Assembly (NCBI GenBank): GCA_017398725.1
Contig: JAFQFA010000002.1
Span: 62,001-126,000, forward strand
Origin: Oscillospiraceae bacterium
Lineage (GTDB): Bacteria; Bacillota; Clostridia; Oscillospirales; Oscillospiraceae
Direction: 5' to 3'
Length of the DNA: 64,000 nucleotides
Shown: positions 9,145 through 17,479 of the stretch, piece by piece
Layout: each line of letters opens with the position of its first letter
How positions within the stretch are numbered: position 1 is the first letter of the stretch
Made by a program: the position numbers and the translations under genes
Notes under the pieces: model-generated
What the model was told of the DNA's origin: nothing
Databases searched by the model: none
The model's input: the letters and a program-made list of their open reading frames with translations, nothing else

Positions 9145-9724
9145 GATCAAACAGGCCATCGTGGTGGAAGGGCGCTATGATAAGAACACCCTGTCTCAGG
9201 TGGTGGATGCGCCCATTTTTCAAACCGATGGCTTTGCCATCATGCATGATAAGCAGCAGTTGGAGCTTTTGCGCAAGGTGGCGCAAAAGCGGGGACTCAT
9301 CGTCTTTACAGACTCGGACGGAGCCGGTTTTGTGATTCGTAACAAGCTCAAAAGTGCCATACCCGGGGAATATCTACTGCATGCCTATATTCCTGATGTT
9401 TACGGCAAGGAGCGGCGCAAGTCCGCTCCCGGTAAGGAAGGGAAACTGGGCGTGGAGGGCATGACCCCCCACGTGCTTGTGGATTGCCTGCTTCGGGCCG
9501 GTGCTACGGTAGAGGGAGAAGAAACTGCGGTAAGGGAAGCGCAGATCACCAAGCTGGATATGTTTAATGCAGGCTTATCCGGCGGGCCGGACAGTAGCCG
9601 GAAGCGAAAAGCCCTGATCAAGCTGCTGGATCTGCCGGAGCATATGAGCAGCAACGCCCTTTTGCAAGCGTTGAATATGCTTTGCACAAAGGATGAATTT
9701 TACAGATTGACAGACCTTTTGTAA
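9137..9724 (+). CDS. rnmV: Ribonuclease M5-like TOPRIM protein
   Basis: 195 residues from the ATG at 9137. RNase M5 matures the ends of 5S rRNA. The TOPRIM signature is visible: the glutamate in VVEGRYDK near residue 11 and the acidic FTDSDGAG stretch near residue 55-62. The C-terminal part, a second domain, binds the substrate in characterised homologues. In many Firmicutes rnmV is followed by ksgA; here an ABC-F gene follows instead. A longer start upstream would extend into holA without family support. Confidence 0.9.
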   Translation: MIKIKQAIVVEGRYDKNTLSQVVDAPIFQTDGFAIMHDKQQLELLRKVAQKRGLIVFTDSDGAGFVIRNKLKSAIPGEYLLHAYIPDVYGKERRKSAPGKEGKLGVEGMTPHVLVDCLLRAGATVEGEETAVREAQITKLDMFNAGLSGGPDSSRKRKALIKLLDLPEHMSSNALLQALNMLCTKDEFYRLTDLL

Positions 9725-9742
9725 TATACACGGAGAACATTT

Positions 9743-11617
9743 ATGGTAGATATTTCGGTTAAAAATTTAACAAAGTTCTTCGTGATCGGAGAAAATCTTC
9801 TGGAGAATCTCAGCTTTGAGATTCAGGAAGGGGAACGGGTTGCGATTCTGGGCCGTAACGGCTGCGGAAAGACTACGCTGTTTAACATCCTCACCGGTCA
9901 GATGGACTATGATGACGGCGAGGTGTTTGTCAATCCCCATAAGCGGCTTGGCTTGATCTCCCAGATCCCGAAGTATCCTGCGGGCTTTACTGTGGAACAA
10001 GTGCTGCGCTCTGCCTTTGCGGAACTTGTGCAGATTCGGGAGCAAATGCAGCAGTTGGAGGCGCAGATGGCTTCCGGCAGCACCAAAGAGCAGCTAAACC
10101 GCTATGATCTCCTCTCCAACCAATTCCAATCCGGCGGCGGTTATGCCATGGATGTGGATGTAGATAAAATCTGCAATGGTTTGGGCATTACACGGGAGCA
10201 GCGCATGCAGCTGTTTGACAGTCTGTCCGGCGGCGAAAAGACGCGGGTCAATCTGGCACGGCTGCTTTTGGAAAAAACGGATATTCTGTTACTGGATGAA
10301 CCTACCAACCACTTGGATCTGCGCAGTGTGGAGTGGCTGGAAGGGTATATTGACAGCTTTAAAGGCACTGTACTGGCGATTTCCCATGACCGGTATTTTC
10401 TGGATCGGGTGGCCCAGCGGGTCATCGAGATCGTGGACGGCCATGCGGAGTTTTATTCCGGCAACTATTCGTTCTATATGGACGAGAAGCAGGCGCGGTT
10501 TGATCTGCAGCTAAAGCAGTATGAGCAGGAACAGGCAAAACTGAAGCAGCTTGGCTATACTGTGGAACGGATGAAGGGCTGGGGTATCAATAACCGCACC
10601 TTATACCGCCGTGCAATGTCCATCCAGCACCGGATGGAGCGTATCAAGAAAACAGAACGCCCTAAAACGGAAAAGACCATGAAAGCCACCTTCGGGCAAA
10701 AGGATTTTTCCGGTGATGTGGTGTTTCAGATGAAAAATGTTTCCAAAGCCTTCGATGCGCGCACACTGTTTTCTGGTGTGGAGTTGAAGGTAGGAGGCGG
10801 GGAACGGATCGCACTTTTAGGTGATAACGGAACAGGCAAATCCACCTTTATCAAGTGCTTGTTAGGGGAGGAGACCTGTCAGGGCAAGATCCAGTTTGGT
10901 CCTACGGTGAAATGGGGATATCTGCCCCAGATCATTCATTTCGAGCATCCGGAGCGGAGCTTGTACGACACCATGCTCTATGAGAAAAATTGCACACCAC
11001 AGACCGCTCGTGACCGTCTGGGCGCCTTTATGTTCCAAGGTGAAGATGTATTCAAATCTGTCGGGAATCTCTCCGGTGGTGAGCAATCCCGCCTGCGGCT
11101 GTGCATGCTGATGGATGAAAAGATCAATTTTTTGATTCTTGACGAACCCACCAACCACTTGGATATTGCCTCTCGGGAATGGATCGAGGCGGCCATTGAG
11201 GAATTTGAGGGTGTGTTGCTCTTTGTTTCCCACGACCGATACTTTATCGAGAAGTTTGCGGAGCGCATCTGGCTTTTGGAGGACGGCAGCATTCGGGACT
11301 TTCAGTGCGGCTACAGTAAATATCGCTCTATCTTAGAGCGTGAGGCTGCCATGCGGGAACCTGTGGTAACAGAGCCTAAGGCAAAAAAAGAAAAGCCCAA
11401 AGGCGGCACAAAGGATGCGGAAAAGCAAGTTCGCCGTTTGGAGCGGGAGATCGAAAAACAGGAAGCAGCGATTGCCGGTTTAGACAGCGCTATTGAAGCG
11501 GCTGCCGCGGACTATCAGGAACTGACCCGGCTACTGGGGGAAAAAGAGAAGGCAGAGGAAGTGCTGCTGGATTTGATGGACCAGTGGGAGCGGGCGCAGG
11601 AAATACTTGAGAGTTGA
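9743..11617 (+). CDS. ABC-F family ATPase
   Basis: 624 residues with two ATP-binding cassettes and no membrane domain. The first has GRNGCGKTT and LSGGEKTRV, the second GDNGTGKST and LSGGEQSRL. Between them is the charged helical interdomain linker typical of ABC-F, and the last 80 residues form a Lys/Glu-rich coiled coil. ABC-F proteins act at the ribosome E site, in translation-factor or antibiotic-protection roles; which applies here cannot be decided. The C-terminal coiled coil resembles Uup-like members. It starts 18 bases after rnmV. No terminator follows, and the mrp promoter overlaps its stop codon. Confidence 0.92.
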   Translation: MVDISVKNLTKFFVIGENLLENLSFEIQEGERVAILGRNGCGKTTLFNILTGQMDYDDGEVFVNPHKRLGLISQIPKYPAGFTVEQVLRSAFAELVQIREQMQQLEAQMASGSTKEQLNRYDLLSNQFQSGGGYAMDVDVDKICNGLGITREQRMQLFDSLSGGEKTRVNLARLLLEKTDILLLDEPTNHLDLRSVEWLEGYIDSFKGTVLAISHDRYFLDRVAQRVIEIVDGHAEFYSGNYSFYMDEKQARFDLQLKQYEQEQAKLKQLGYTVERMKGWGINNRTLYRRAMSIQHRMERIKKTERPKTEKTMKATFGQKDFSGDVVFQMKNVSKAFDARTLFSGVELKVGGGERIALLGDNGTGKSTFIKCLLGEETCQGKIQFGPTVKWGYLPQIIHFEHPERSLYDTMLYEKNCTPQTARDRLGAFMFQGEDVFKSVGNLSGGEQSRLRLCMLMDEKINFLILDEPTNHLDIASREWIEAAIEEFEGVLLFVSHDRYFIEKFAERIWLLEDGSIRDFQCGYSKYRSILEREAAMREPVVTEPKAKKEKPKGGTKDAEKQVRRLEREIEKQEAAIAGLDSAIEAAAADYQELTRLLGEKEKAEEVLLDLMDQWERAQEILES

Positions 11618-11641
11618 CAGCATGTTTTTCGGTGATATAAT
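11614..11641 (+). promoter_or_regulatory. Promoter of mrp, overlapping the ABC-F stop codon
   Basis: TTGACA (11614-11619), 16-bp spacer, perfect TATAAT (11636-11641). The TGA stop of the ABC-F gene lies inside the -35 element. Confidence 0.88.
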
Positions 11642-11672
11642 AGGCATATTGATGCAGAAGGAGATGCAAATC

Positions 11673-12497
11673 ATGAGTTCTTGTAATGGTAATTGCTCCT
11701 CTTGCGGCAGTGATTGCGCTGATCGCAAGCAGGAAAGCTTACTAGCAAAGTTAAACCCGAAAGCCAGCGTTAAAAAGGTGATTGCTGTCGTATCCGGCAA
11801 GGGTGGCGTTGGTAAATCCACCGTCACATCTATGCTGGCGGTAGCTATGAGCCGCAAGGGGAAACGGGTAGCTGTTTTGGATGCGGATATCACCGGCCCT
11901 TCCGCGCCTACTGCTTTCGGTGTCAGTGAGTGTCAGGGCGCAACGGAAGAAGGTCTGTACCCGGCACTGACTACCACCGGCATTCAAGTGATGTCCATTA
12001 ATCTTTTGCTGGATAATAATACCGACCCGGTGGTTTGGAGAGGCCCTGTGATCGCCGGTGCGGTAAAGCAGTTCTGGACGGATGTTATTTGGGAAGATGT
12101 GGACTACATGTTTGTGGACATGCCTCCCGGTACCGGCGATGTGCCGCTGACAGTGTTCCAAAGCTTGCCTGTAGATGGCATTGTAATCGTTACCAGCCCG
12201 CAGGATCTGGTTTCCATGATCGTGGCGAAAGCGGTAAAAATGGCAAATATGATGCATGTGCCGGTGTTGGGTTTCGTGGAGAACTATAGCTATCTGGAGT
12301 GTCCGGACTGTGGTAAAAAGATCCAAGTATTCGGCGACAGCCACATCGAAGAAGTGGCGGAAGCATTCCAGCTGCCGGTGCTGGCGAAACTGCCCATTGA
12401 TCCGATGGTTGCCCAAAGCTACGATAGCGGTATGATGGAAACAGTGAAGACCGACGGCGTTGATGGCGTCATTGCTGCCATCGAAAATATGGAATAA
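11673..12497 (+). CDS. mrp: Mrp/NBP35-family P-loop ATPase, iron-sulfur carrier
   Basis: 274 residues. Family members bind and transfer [4Fe-4S] clusters to apoproteins. The deviant Walker A motif GKGGVGKST is at about residues 42-50. A CxxC pair (CPDC) near residue 210 matches the cluster-bridging cysteines of the dimer. The N-terminus has an extra C-x3-C-x2-C-x3-C cluster (residues 4-15), as in the NBP35-type subgroup. The start at 11673 follows AGAAGGAGA; in-frame codons upstream fall within the promoter. It is transcribed alone between its own promoter and a hairpin terminator. Confidence 0.94.
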   Translation: MSSCNGNCSSCGSDCADRKQESLLAKLNPKASVKKVIAVVSGKGGVGKSTVTSMLAVAMSRKGKRVAVLDADITGPSAPTAFGVSECQGATEEGLYPALTTTGIQVMSINLLLDNNTDPVVWRGPVIAGAVKQFWTDVIWEDVDYMFVDMPPGTGDVPLTVFQSLPVDGIVIVTSPQDLVSMIVAKAVKMANMMHVPVLGFVENYSYLECPDCGKKIQVFGDSHIEEVAEAFQLPVLAKLPIDPMVAQSYDSGMMETVKTDGVDGVIAAIENME

Positions 12498-12499
12498 TA

Positions 12500-12532
12500 A
12501 AATGTCCCGATTTTGTAAATCGGGACATTTTT
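12500..12532. terminator. Bidirectional terminator between mrp and lipoprotein A
   Basis: AAATGTCCCGATTT and AAATCGGGACATTT form a long stem, with T residues on the plus side and A residues on the other. It serves the convergent genes on both sides. Confidence 0.9.
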
Positions 12533-12537
12533 GCGTA

Positions 12538-13785
12538 TTAAAGTGTGATTGTAATGGGGCAGAAGGTTTCGCCGGTAGAAACGATCACTTCGATCCGGAG
12601 TTGGTTGCCGGGCTTGTTGGCTTCGTTGCCGGCAAAATCGGCAATGAGCGGGATATCGCCCAAACGGAAGCTTCTGGGCACTCCGGTTTCGGCGGCACCG
12701 CCAAAGAGCTTGCGATCCAGAACAGTTTCTGTGCCGTCCGCGGCAATAACAGTCGTCCGGATAAGAGCAAGGGGGTAGTTGGCGGTGACTGTGGCATTTT
12801 GCAGATCGGTAAGGGTTGTGCAGTTCGGATTATCGATAGAAAGCGCAGCTTTGTCGTATGCCTTGGCGCCGGTAAATTCGGCGGTGGTAACGGGGATGTA
12901 GTTTTTCTCCAGCAGCTTGGCAAATGTGAAATTATAGCTGATACGACCGCTGAAGCGGACGAGATTGCCATCGATGGTTTGGTCATAGAAGCCGTTTCCG
13001 TCGCCACCACGCTGATCCTGAATGTGGATATAACTCTTTTCCAGATCAATCGTGCCGTCTGCGTTGTATTCCACATGGGCTGGGTCCAGAACCATCATGG
13101 CATGATTGTCGGGGGTGGAGACTAAGGCGTCCGCCGGCTGCACTTGCAAATAGCAGCTTATAATTTTATCTTGACCGTTATGTTCTATAATCTTATTTGT
13201 GGGCTGCTGATTATAGTTGCTGATTTCAAAATTGTAGGTATAGTCACCAACAGGCAGATACCCGTTCTTATAGACCATCATAACCGGATAAAAACCACCC
13301 TGAATGGAGTTGCAAACACTGCTCCAGCCCCAAAGCATGGAGTCCGCACAAGAATTTCCCAAGGCTTCCTTCAGCTTATAGGCGGGGGCGGGATATGCAA
13401 ACAAACCGGTGGTTTGATCGTAAAACTCCATAAACTGGAAGATACCGGTGCTGGCGTTAGAGTAGAGCGTGCCGCCGTATGTATTTTCCGGGGCATGTTC
13501 AAACCGCTTTTTGCTGACAGGACCGGATTTATAATAAGCAATGACCTCGTCGGTACACCACTGGATGGACAGCAGATCTCGCATAGCTCCCACAGCGGTC
13601 TGCCGCAGCTGTTCCGGGGTGGGCGTTCCATCTAGTGTGTAATTTCTGGTGGACATAGGGGAAGGAACGGTGTATCTTGCTTGCGATGCGTTGTCGCCGG
13701 AGTCGGAAGTAGCGTCCGAATTTCCGCAGCCCAACACAGACAACATCATCATGCAGGCTAAGAGTGCGCTTAACATTCGTTTCAT
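12538..13785 (-). CDS. Lipoprotein A, possible papain-fold (NlpC/P60-like) enzyme; paralogue of the gene at 55046
   Basis: 415 residues. The signal peptide ends in the lipobox LSVLGC with the acylated Cys at residue 20, so it should be anchored outside the membrane. The gene is not a named family to me. It matches lipoprotein B along its whole length. Shared points are EQLRQ near residue 58, the GIFQFMEFYD region near 114, Cys146 before a GW, PADA then His228, and Asp257-Gln258. Equivalent positions in B are Cys147, His230 and Asp258-Gln259. Cys-His-Asp in this order suits a papain-like peptidase or amidase, but that is inference. The start is supported by CGGAGG upstream; it has its own promoter. 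Confidence 0.85.
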   Translation of the reverse strand: MKRMLSALLACMMMLSVLGCGNSDATSDSGDNASQARYTVPSPMSTRNYTLDGTPTPEQLRQTAVGAMRDLLSIQWCTDEVIAYYKSGPVSKKRFEHAPENTYGGTLYSNASTGIFQFMEFYDQTTGLFAYPAPAYKLKEALGNSCADSMLWGWSSVCNSIQGGFYPVMMVYKNGYLPVGDYTYNFEISNYNQQPTNKIIEHNGQDKIISCYLQVQPADALVSTPDNHAMMVLDPAHVEYNADGTIDLEKSYIHIQDQRGGDGNGFYDQTIDGNLVRFSGRISYNFTFAKLLEKNYIPVTTAEFTGAKAYDKAALSIDNPNCTTLTDLQNATVTANYPLALIRTTVIAADGTETVLDRKLFGGAAETGVPRSFRLGDIPLIADFAGNEANKPGNQLRIEVIVSTGETFCPITITL

Positions 13786-13813
13786 GGAAAAACCTCCGTT
13801 TTTGATCCTGTAT

Positions 13814-13842
13814 ATCATACAATCTGTGTTTGGAAAAGTCAA
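13814..13842 (-). promoter_or_regulatory. Promoter of lipoprotein A
   Basis: On the minus strand TTGACT (13842-13837), 17-bp spacer, TATGAT (13819-13814). The -35 lies in the T-rich tail of the upstream terminator. Confidence 0.75.
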
Positions 13843-13847
13843 GAAAA

Positions 13848-13873
13848 GCCCACGCCGCAGAAGCAGCGTGGGC
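13848..13873 (-). terminator. Terminator after the 13880 membrane protein gene
   Basis: GCCCACGC and GCGTGGGC form an 8-bp stem. On the minus strand it is followed by TTTTCTTGACTTTT. Confidence 0.8.
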
Positions 13874-13879
13874 GAGCAT

Positions 13880-14677
13880 TTACAGGAATTTGTGCTGGAC
13901 GAACCAAATAACAGCCAGTGCGATAACCAGCGGGATATAGGCTGTTAAAGCGCTCAAGGCGATGCTGATAGAGACAATGCCAAAATAATTCAGCGCCAAT
14001 ACGATCAGTGCCAGCAATGCAGTGGTGAGCATTGCTTTGGATACCATTTTGCCTACAATGGTGGCGAAAAAGAAGGTGTAGAGACCCCCAATAATGGGAT
14101 TTACTGTTGTCAAAATGGCACCTACGAGAATTTTCAGCACGCCGGTTAAAAGCATAATTACCAGAAGTGCCAGCAGCACCGTAGGCGCATAGATCACCAG
14201 CCCTTCCGGAAGGTAGCGGGTAAACAGACCCACCACGATCAAATGCAGTCCATAAGCGATTGCAACGGTGAGAATCCGGAAGAAGAACCAGCTGATCAGC
14301 CGTTTCCCTTTGGGAAGCCAGCGATCTGCCACATTCATCAAAAAAGCAAGGATCACCATGCTCAGTAGGTTGCTGCAAATGGCAGTATAGTCAGAACCGG
14401 CAAAGGAAAACACAGAGAGCGTATTGTTGTGAATGCGGATAAAGGGCAGGGGAGCGATATATCGATCAGCCACCACACCTGTACTGCACAGCACAACCGT
14501 TACGGCATAGATGAAAAGGATCCCAATAGCGGAAGAGATGGCATCGCTTACATTGGATCGCTTGCCAAAAATGAATCTTCCAAGAATACCCATCATTAAT
14601 GAGCCTGCCAGCAGAATGACAACGGTAGCAAGAAAAGAGTCGGGTTTTAAGCCTAAGCTTGCAATGAAATCTGTCAT
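13880..14677 (-). CDS. Polytopic membrane protein of unknown function
   Basis: 265 residues, about seven or eight hydrophobic helices (for instance near 17-37, 48-64, 103-117, 128-153, 165-190, 192-212 and 217-260). The arrangement, with small residues and loops rich in Asn/Gly, loosely recalls CvpA-like or colicin-production proteins, but I see no decisive motif and give no function. The start has AGGTAGGTG upstream. It lies downstream of rplL, where rpoB would normally be; a hairpin at 14701 separates them, and I see no strong separate promoter, so it may depend on read-through. Confidence 0.8.
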   Translation of the reverse strand: MTDFIASLGLKPDSFLATVVILLAGSLMMGILGRFIFGKRSNVSDAISSAIGILFIYAVTVVLCSTGVVADRYIAPLPFIRIHNNTLSVFSFAGSDYTAICSNLLSMVILAFLMNVADRWLPKGKRLISWFFFRILTVAIAYGLHLIVVGLFTRYLPEGLVIYAPTVLLALLVIMLLTGVLKILVGAILTTVNPIIGGLYTFFFATIVGKMVSKAMLTTALLALIVLALNYFGIVSISIALSALTAYIPLVIALAVIWFVQHKFL

Positions 14678-14700
14678 AATTTGACACCTACCTAAATAGA

Positions 14701-14726
14701 AACAGCCGCCATTGCTGGCGGCTGTT
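14701..14726 (-). terminator. Terminator after rplL
   Basis: AACAGCCGCC ATTGCT GGCGGCTGTT, a 10-bp stem. The T-run on the minus side is short (TTTCTATTT), so some read-through into the membrane-protein gene is plausible. Confidence 0.75.
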
Positions 14727-14750
14727 GTTTGTATGCAAGAGAAGTATAAA

Positions 14751-15125
14751 TTACTTCATCTCGGCGTCGGCGCCAGCTTCCTTCAGCTCGGCAACCAGCT
14801 TCTCGGCATCTTCCTTGGAAATAGCTTCCTTCAGAGTGCTGGGGCAGTTGTCGACCTTCTCCTTGGCTTCCTTCAGGCCCAGACCGGTAGCGGCACGGAC
14901 AACCTTGATAACGTTCAGCTTGGAGTCGCCGGCAGCCTTCAGGATGACGTCGAACTCGGTCTTCTCCTCAACAGCCTCAGCAGCGGCAGCAGCGGGAGCA
15001 GCAACAGCAGCAGCGGCGGCGGAAACGCCGAAAACTTCCTCCAGAGTGTGGACCAGCTCGGACAGCTCCAGAACGGTCAGACCCTTAACTTCCTCAACGA
15101 GAGCAGTGACTTTTTCACTAGCCAT
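14751..15125 (-). CDS. rplL: 50S ribosomal protein L7/L12
   Basis: 124 residues. The N-terminal dimerisation helix pair (to about residue 33) is joined by an alanine-rich hinge to the C-terminal domain with the EF-G-contacting stretch GLGLKEAKE. Copies bind to L10 to form the flexible stalk that recruits translation factors. RBS GGAGG lies upstream of the ATG. It is 57 bases after rplJ and in the same transcript. rpoB does not follow, unlike the usual order. Confidence 0.98.
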   Translation of the reverse strand: MASEKVTALVEEVKGLTVLELSELVHTLEEVFGVSAAAAAVAAPAAAAAEAVEEKTEFDVILKAAGDSKLNVIKVVRAATGLGLKEAKEKVDNCPSTLKEAISKEDAEKLVAELKEAGADAEMK

Positions 15126-15182
15126 GGTAATATCCTCCTAAATGTTTGTTTTGTAGTTTAAGTGAGTAGGTTTACGCGCAGA

Positions 15183-15716
15183 TTAAGCTTCTGCGGGAGC
15201 TTCCTCCGCGGGAGCGGAGCCGCCTTCCTTCTGCTGCCGGATCTGATCCAGAACAAAAGCGAGGCTGGAGATAGGAGCCAAGAAAGTGCCGAGCACGGAT
15301 GCAACCAGAGCATTCTTGCTGGGCAGTTCGCCGAAGCCGCTCAGCTGCTGTGCAGACAGCACGCTGCCTTCGACAACGCCACCCTTGATGGCGAGGTTCA
15401 GCTTGTTCTTCTTGGCGAACTCGCAAACGATACGAGCGGGGGCGATGGGGTCGCCGGTGGTGCAGGCCATAGCGGTGGTGCCGTTGAGAACCTCGTCGAA
15501 ATCGTAGCCGCACTCTTTGGCAGCAAAACGGGTCAGAGTATTCTTAACAACGGTGTACTCCACTTCGGCTTCGCGGAATTGCTTACGCAGTTCGGTATCC
15601 TGTGCAACGGTGATACCCTTGTAGTCGACGAAAACCACGGAAGTAGCTTCCTTGATCTTGCCGGTCAGGGTTTCCACCACTGCTTTCTTGCTTTCAAGAA
15701 CCTTAGCGTTGGGCAT
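15183..15716 (-). CDS. rplJ: 50S ribosomal protein L10
   Basis: 177 residues. L10 anchors L7/L12 dimers to 23S rRNA at the stalk base. The N-terminal domain with VFVDYKGIT is characteristic, and the C-terminal helix carries the L12 binding segments before a Glu/Ala/Pro tail. The ATG is preceded by CGGAGGTG. Expression should be controlled by the L10 leader just upstream, where free L10-L12 complex binds and represses. Confidence 0.98.
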   Translation of the reverse strand: MPNAKVLESKKAVVETLTGKIKEATSVVFVDYKGITVAQDTELRKQFREAEVEYTVVKNTLTRFAAKECGYDFDEVLNGTTAMACTTGDPIAPARIVCEFAKKNKLNLAIKGGVVEGSVLSAQQLSGFGELPSKNALVASVLGTFLAPISSLAFVLDQIRQQKEGGSAPAEEAPAEA

Positions 15717-15734
15717 GTGTTTTCACCTCCGAAA

Positions 15735-15838
15735 TAAAAAAGTGTCTTCCTGCCAGAAGACAGAAAGACACGCTTAAAAACCTATCAGCGCACCTCGGCA
15801 GGATTTATGGCATAGCCACCTGCTGTCTTTGGCAACTT
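15735..15838 (-). promoter_or_regulatory. L10 leader: autoregulatory attenuator of rplJ-rplL
   Basis: On the minus strand the leader has the conserved AGACAGCAGGTGG segment (15828-15816) and CCTGCCGAGGTG (15802-15791). A hairpin follows, GTGTCTT/AAGACAC (15771-15742), and then a T-run before the rplJ ribosome binding site. This matches the known L10-leader architecture, in which the L10(L12)4 complex binds the kink-turn region and favours the terminator. Confidence 0.9.
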
Positions 15839-15842
15839 TGAT

Positions 15843-15871
15843 ATACTAACAGATGTATTTGGTTTTGTCAA
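15843..15871 (-). promoter_or_regulatory. Promoter of rplJ-rplL
   Basis: Minus strand TTGACA (15871-15866), 17-bp spacer, TAGTAT (15848-15843), directly upstream of the L10 leader. Confidence 0.9.
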
Positions 15872-15901
15872 TACTTTTTTCGGAATAAATCCGGTTTTTT
15901 A

Positions 15902-16183
15902 TCAATATTTGGACTTAGCGTCCAGTTCGTCCACCTTTTTCTTCAGAGCCCGGATCTGGGATTGGGTGCTTTCGTCGTTGGCGGTCAGGTCAGTAGTGGC
16001 GCTGCGCAGACCGGCAGCCAGCAGCAGCAGGACGACGGTGTTGGTAAGCAGGAACATGACGGTGGTAAACTGCTCGGTCCAGTTCATGTCGTTTGTACCA
16101 AGCATAAGCAGTACGGACATGACCGCGTTAATGGCTCCGAGAATTACGGCAAACATGGAAAGAAGACGGGCGTTGGAATACAT
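15902..16183 (-). CDS. Small two-helix membrane protein, unknown function
   Basis: 93 residues from the ATG at 16183, chosen because GAGGTGAC lies four to eleven bases upstream; upstream in-frame ATGs lack this. Two hydrophobic helices (about 8-28 and 39-59) are followed by a polar C-terminal segment with heptad character (ALKKKVDELDAK), likely a short cytosolic coiled coil. No family recognised. It has its own strong promoter and stands between the rplA and rplJ transcription units. Confidence 0.75.
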   Translation of the reverse strand: MYSNARLLSMFAVILGAINAVMSVLLMLGTNDMNWTEQFTTVMFLLTNTVVLLLLAAGLRSATTDLTANDESTQSQIRALKKKVDELDAKSKY

Positions 16184-16212
16184 AATAGTCACCTCATGCA
16201 TTTTTTTTGACC

Positions 16213-16241
16213 ATAGTATCATTTAGCAGATAAACTGTCAA
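16213..16241 (-). promoter_or_regulatory. Promoter of the 93-residue membrane protein gene
   Basis: Minus strand TTGACA (16241-16236), 17-bp spacer, TACTAT (16218-16213), about 30 bases before the start codon. Confidence 0.85.
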
Positions 16242-16330
16242 GTGCCCGTTGCCATTGTGAAGCGGGTGTGTAAAAGCGGAATTTTATGATATTTCCAATG
16301 AAATATTTCTTTGGAGGATTTAAAAATTCA

Positions 16331-16359
16331 TTGATATTTGGAATGTGATATGCGATAAT
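16331..16359 (+). promoter_or_regulatory. Promoter of the 16412 gene, extended -10
   Basis: TTGATA (16331-16336), 17-bp spacer, TGC then GATAAT (16354-16359). The -10 surroundings (ATGTGATATGC) recur upstream of the penicillin-binding protein gene at 23594-23620. Confidence 0.75.
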
Positions 16360-16411
16360 AATTTTGTAAAGAGGTTTTGTCCTGTAAATATCAAATAAGG
16401 AGGCGTGCAAA

Positions 16412-17110
16412 ATGAGTGAATTTGCCGGCAATGTAATGGGAACAAATGAGAACCCTGTTGTTTCAGCATCCAGAGGACGTTTCTTTGTTCCGGTTGGGGA
16501 TGATTCGTCTTCTTCTATCACAAAGCGGATTGTTGTCAGTGTCGTTTTCGCTGTTGCGTTTGTAGCCGTCGTTCTATTTTCGTCGTATTTTTCGAAAGAC
16601 CGGGAATCTCTTCCACAGTTCGATCAGATTCGGGAAAGCATAGGTTGTGTTGTACAGGATGAGCCAAAGATTTCGTCTACGGCAAAATATGCTGATGTGG
16701 AGTTTGATTTAAATGTGCATACATTTGATGGTTTGATCTGCGGTGCTACCTATACAGGTAAAACGGATGCAGACGGCGTTTTTTCTGTGGCAGGGAACTT
16801 GATCCGACGTTATGGCGAACCCGGACAGTTTGATGATGTGGCTCTTTCTGTGATGACAGAGGAAGTGCTGGACAAAACAGACAGCGCCACATGGACGTGG
16901 GATTTGAGTGAACGGCACAATTTCAATGGTCAAGCGCTGGAAGAATTGGATTGCTGGCCCGGAAAAGTGGCAGGCTATGTGTTGCATCCTGCAAAACTGT
17001 ATATGGATTTTGCGGTTTTGAAGGATGGAAAGGAATATGCGGTGACATTACGGCTGGAAGTACGCCCTGACGGCATGGACTCCATTGAGACAATTGTGGA
17101 AAATCAATAA
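16412..17110 (+). CDS. Single-span membrane protein with a shared N-terminal module, unknown function
   Basis: 232 residues. The first 28 residues match those of the next gene at 20 positions (pattern EFAGNV-x-GTN and GR-x-FVPV). A single membrane helix spans about 39-60 with no cleavable signal. The remaining 170 residues form a soluble domain, probably outside, rich in beta-like stretches (for example DVEFDLNVHTFDGL) with a few tryptophans. RBS AAGGAGG is well placed. No family recognised. The module before the helix would lie on the cytosolic side if the positive-inside rule holds. Confidence 0.75.
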   Translation: MSEFAGNVMGTNENPVVSASRGRFFVPVGDDSSSSITKRIVVSVVFAVAFVAVVLFSSYFSKDRESLPQFDQIRESIGCVVQDEPKISSTAKYADVEFDLNVHTFDGLICGATYTGKTDADGVFSVAGNLIRRYGEPGQFDDVALSVMTEEVLDKTDSATWTWDLSERHNFNGQALEELDCWPGKVAGYVLHPAKLYMDFAVLKDGKEYAVTLRLEVRPDGMDSIETIVENQ

Positions 17111-17143
17111 AAACATACCGATAAAATTGTTATAAATTTCGAA

Positions 17144-17172
17144 TATACAGCTGAAACTTAACATGGTATAAT
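17144..17172 (+). promoter_or_regulatory. Possible promoter of the 17224 gene
   Basis: Perfect TATAAT (17167-17172), about 50 bases before the ATG, with a poor -35 (TATACA, 17144-17149) at 17 bp. Confidence 0.6.
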
Positions 17173-17223
17173 TACATCGAAGGAAGTGAAACAATTCAGT
17201 GTCTTTTGAAAGGAGGCTATACC

Positions 17224-17409
17224 ATGAACGAATTTGCAGGAAATGTATTAGGCACCAATGATAATCTGTGCGTTACCGCGTCCTGCGGCCGGAATTTTGT
17301 TCCGGTGGAAAGAGAGTTTATAACCGAGAGCCTGAGAAAAATGTGCATGGCAATTGATATTGTATCGGTGCTGGCCTTCTTTGCTTTCACCATCGTAATG
17401 TCTATCTGA
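17224..17409 (+). CDS. Tiny membrane protein carrying the same N-terminal module
   Basis: 61 residues from the ATG at 17224, six bases after AAAGGAGGC. Residues 1-28 repeat the module of the upstream protein, with Cys16 and Cys21 as additions. A short charged linker (28-40) is followed by one hydrophobic helix (about 41-60) ending at the C-terminus. There is thus almost nothing besides module and anchor. No known family. A terminator shared with rplA follows. Confidence 0.75.
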   Translation: MNEFAGNVLGTNDNLCVTASCGRNFVPVEREFITESLRKMCMAIDIVSVLAFFAFTIVMSI

Positions 17410-17432
17410 TATTGCGGATCATATTAACAGGC

Positions 17433-17467
17433 AACGCCCCCGGAAAGCATTGCTTTCCGGGGGCGTT
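17433..17467. terminator. Bidirectional terminator between the 17224 gene and rplA
   Basis: AACGCCCCCGGAAAGCA and TGCTTTCCGGGGGCGTT form a 17-bp GC-rich stem with almost no loop. It can stop both convergent transcripts. Confidence 0.9.
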
Positions 17468-17479
17468 TGATACATTTGA

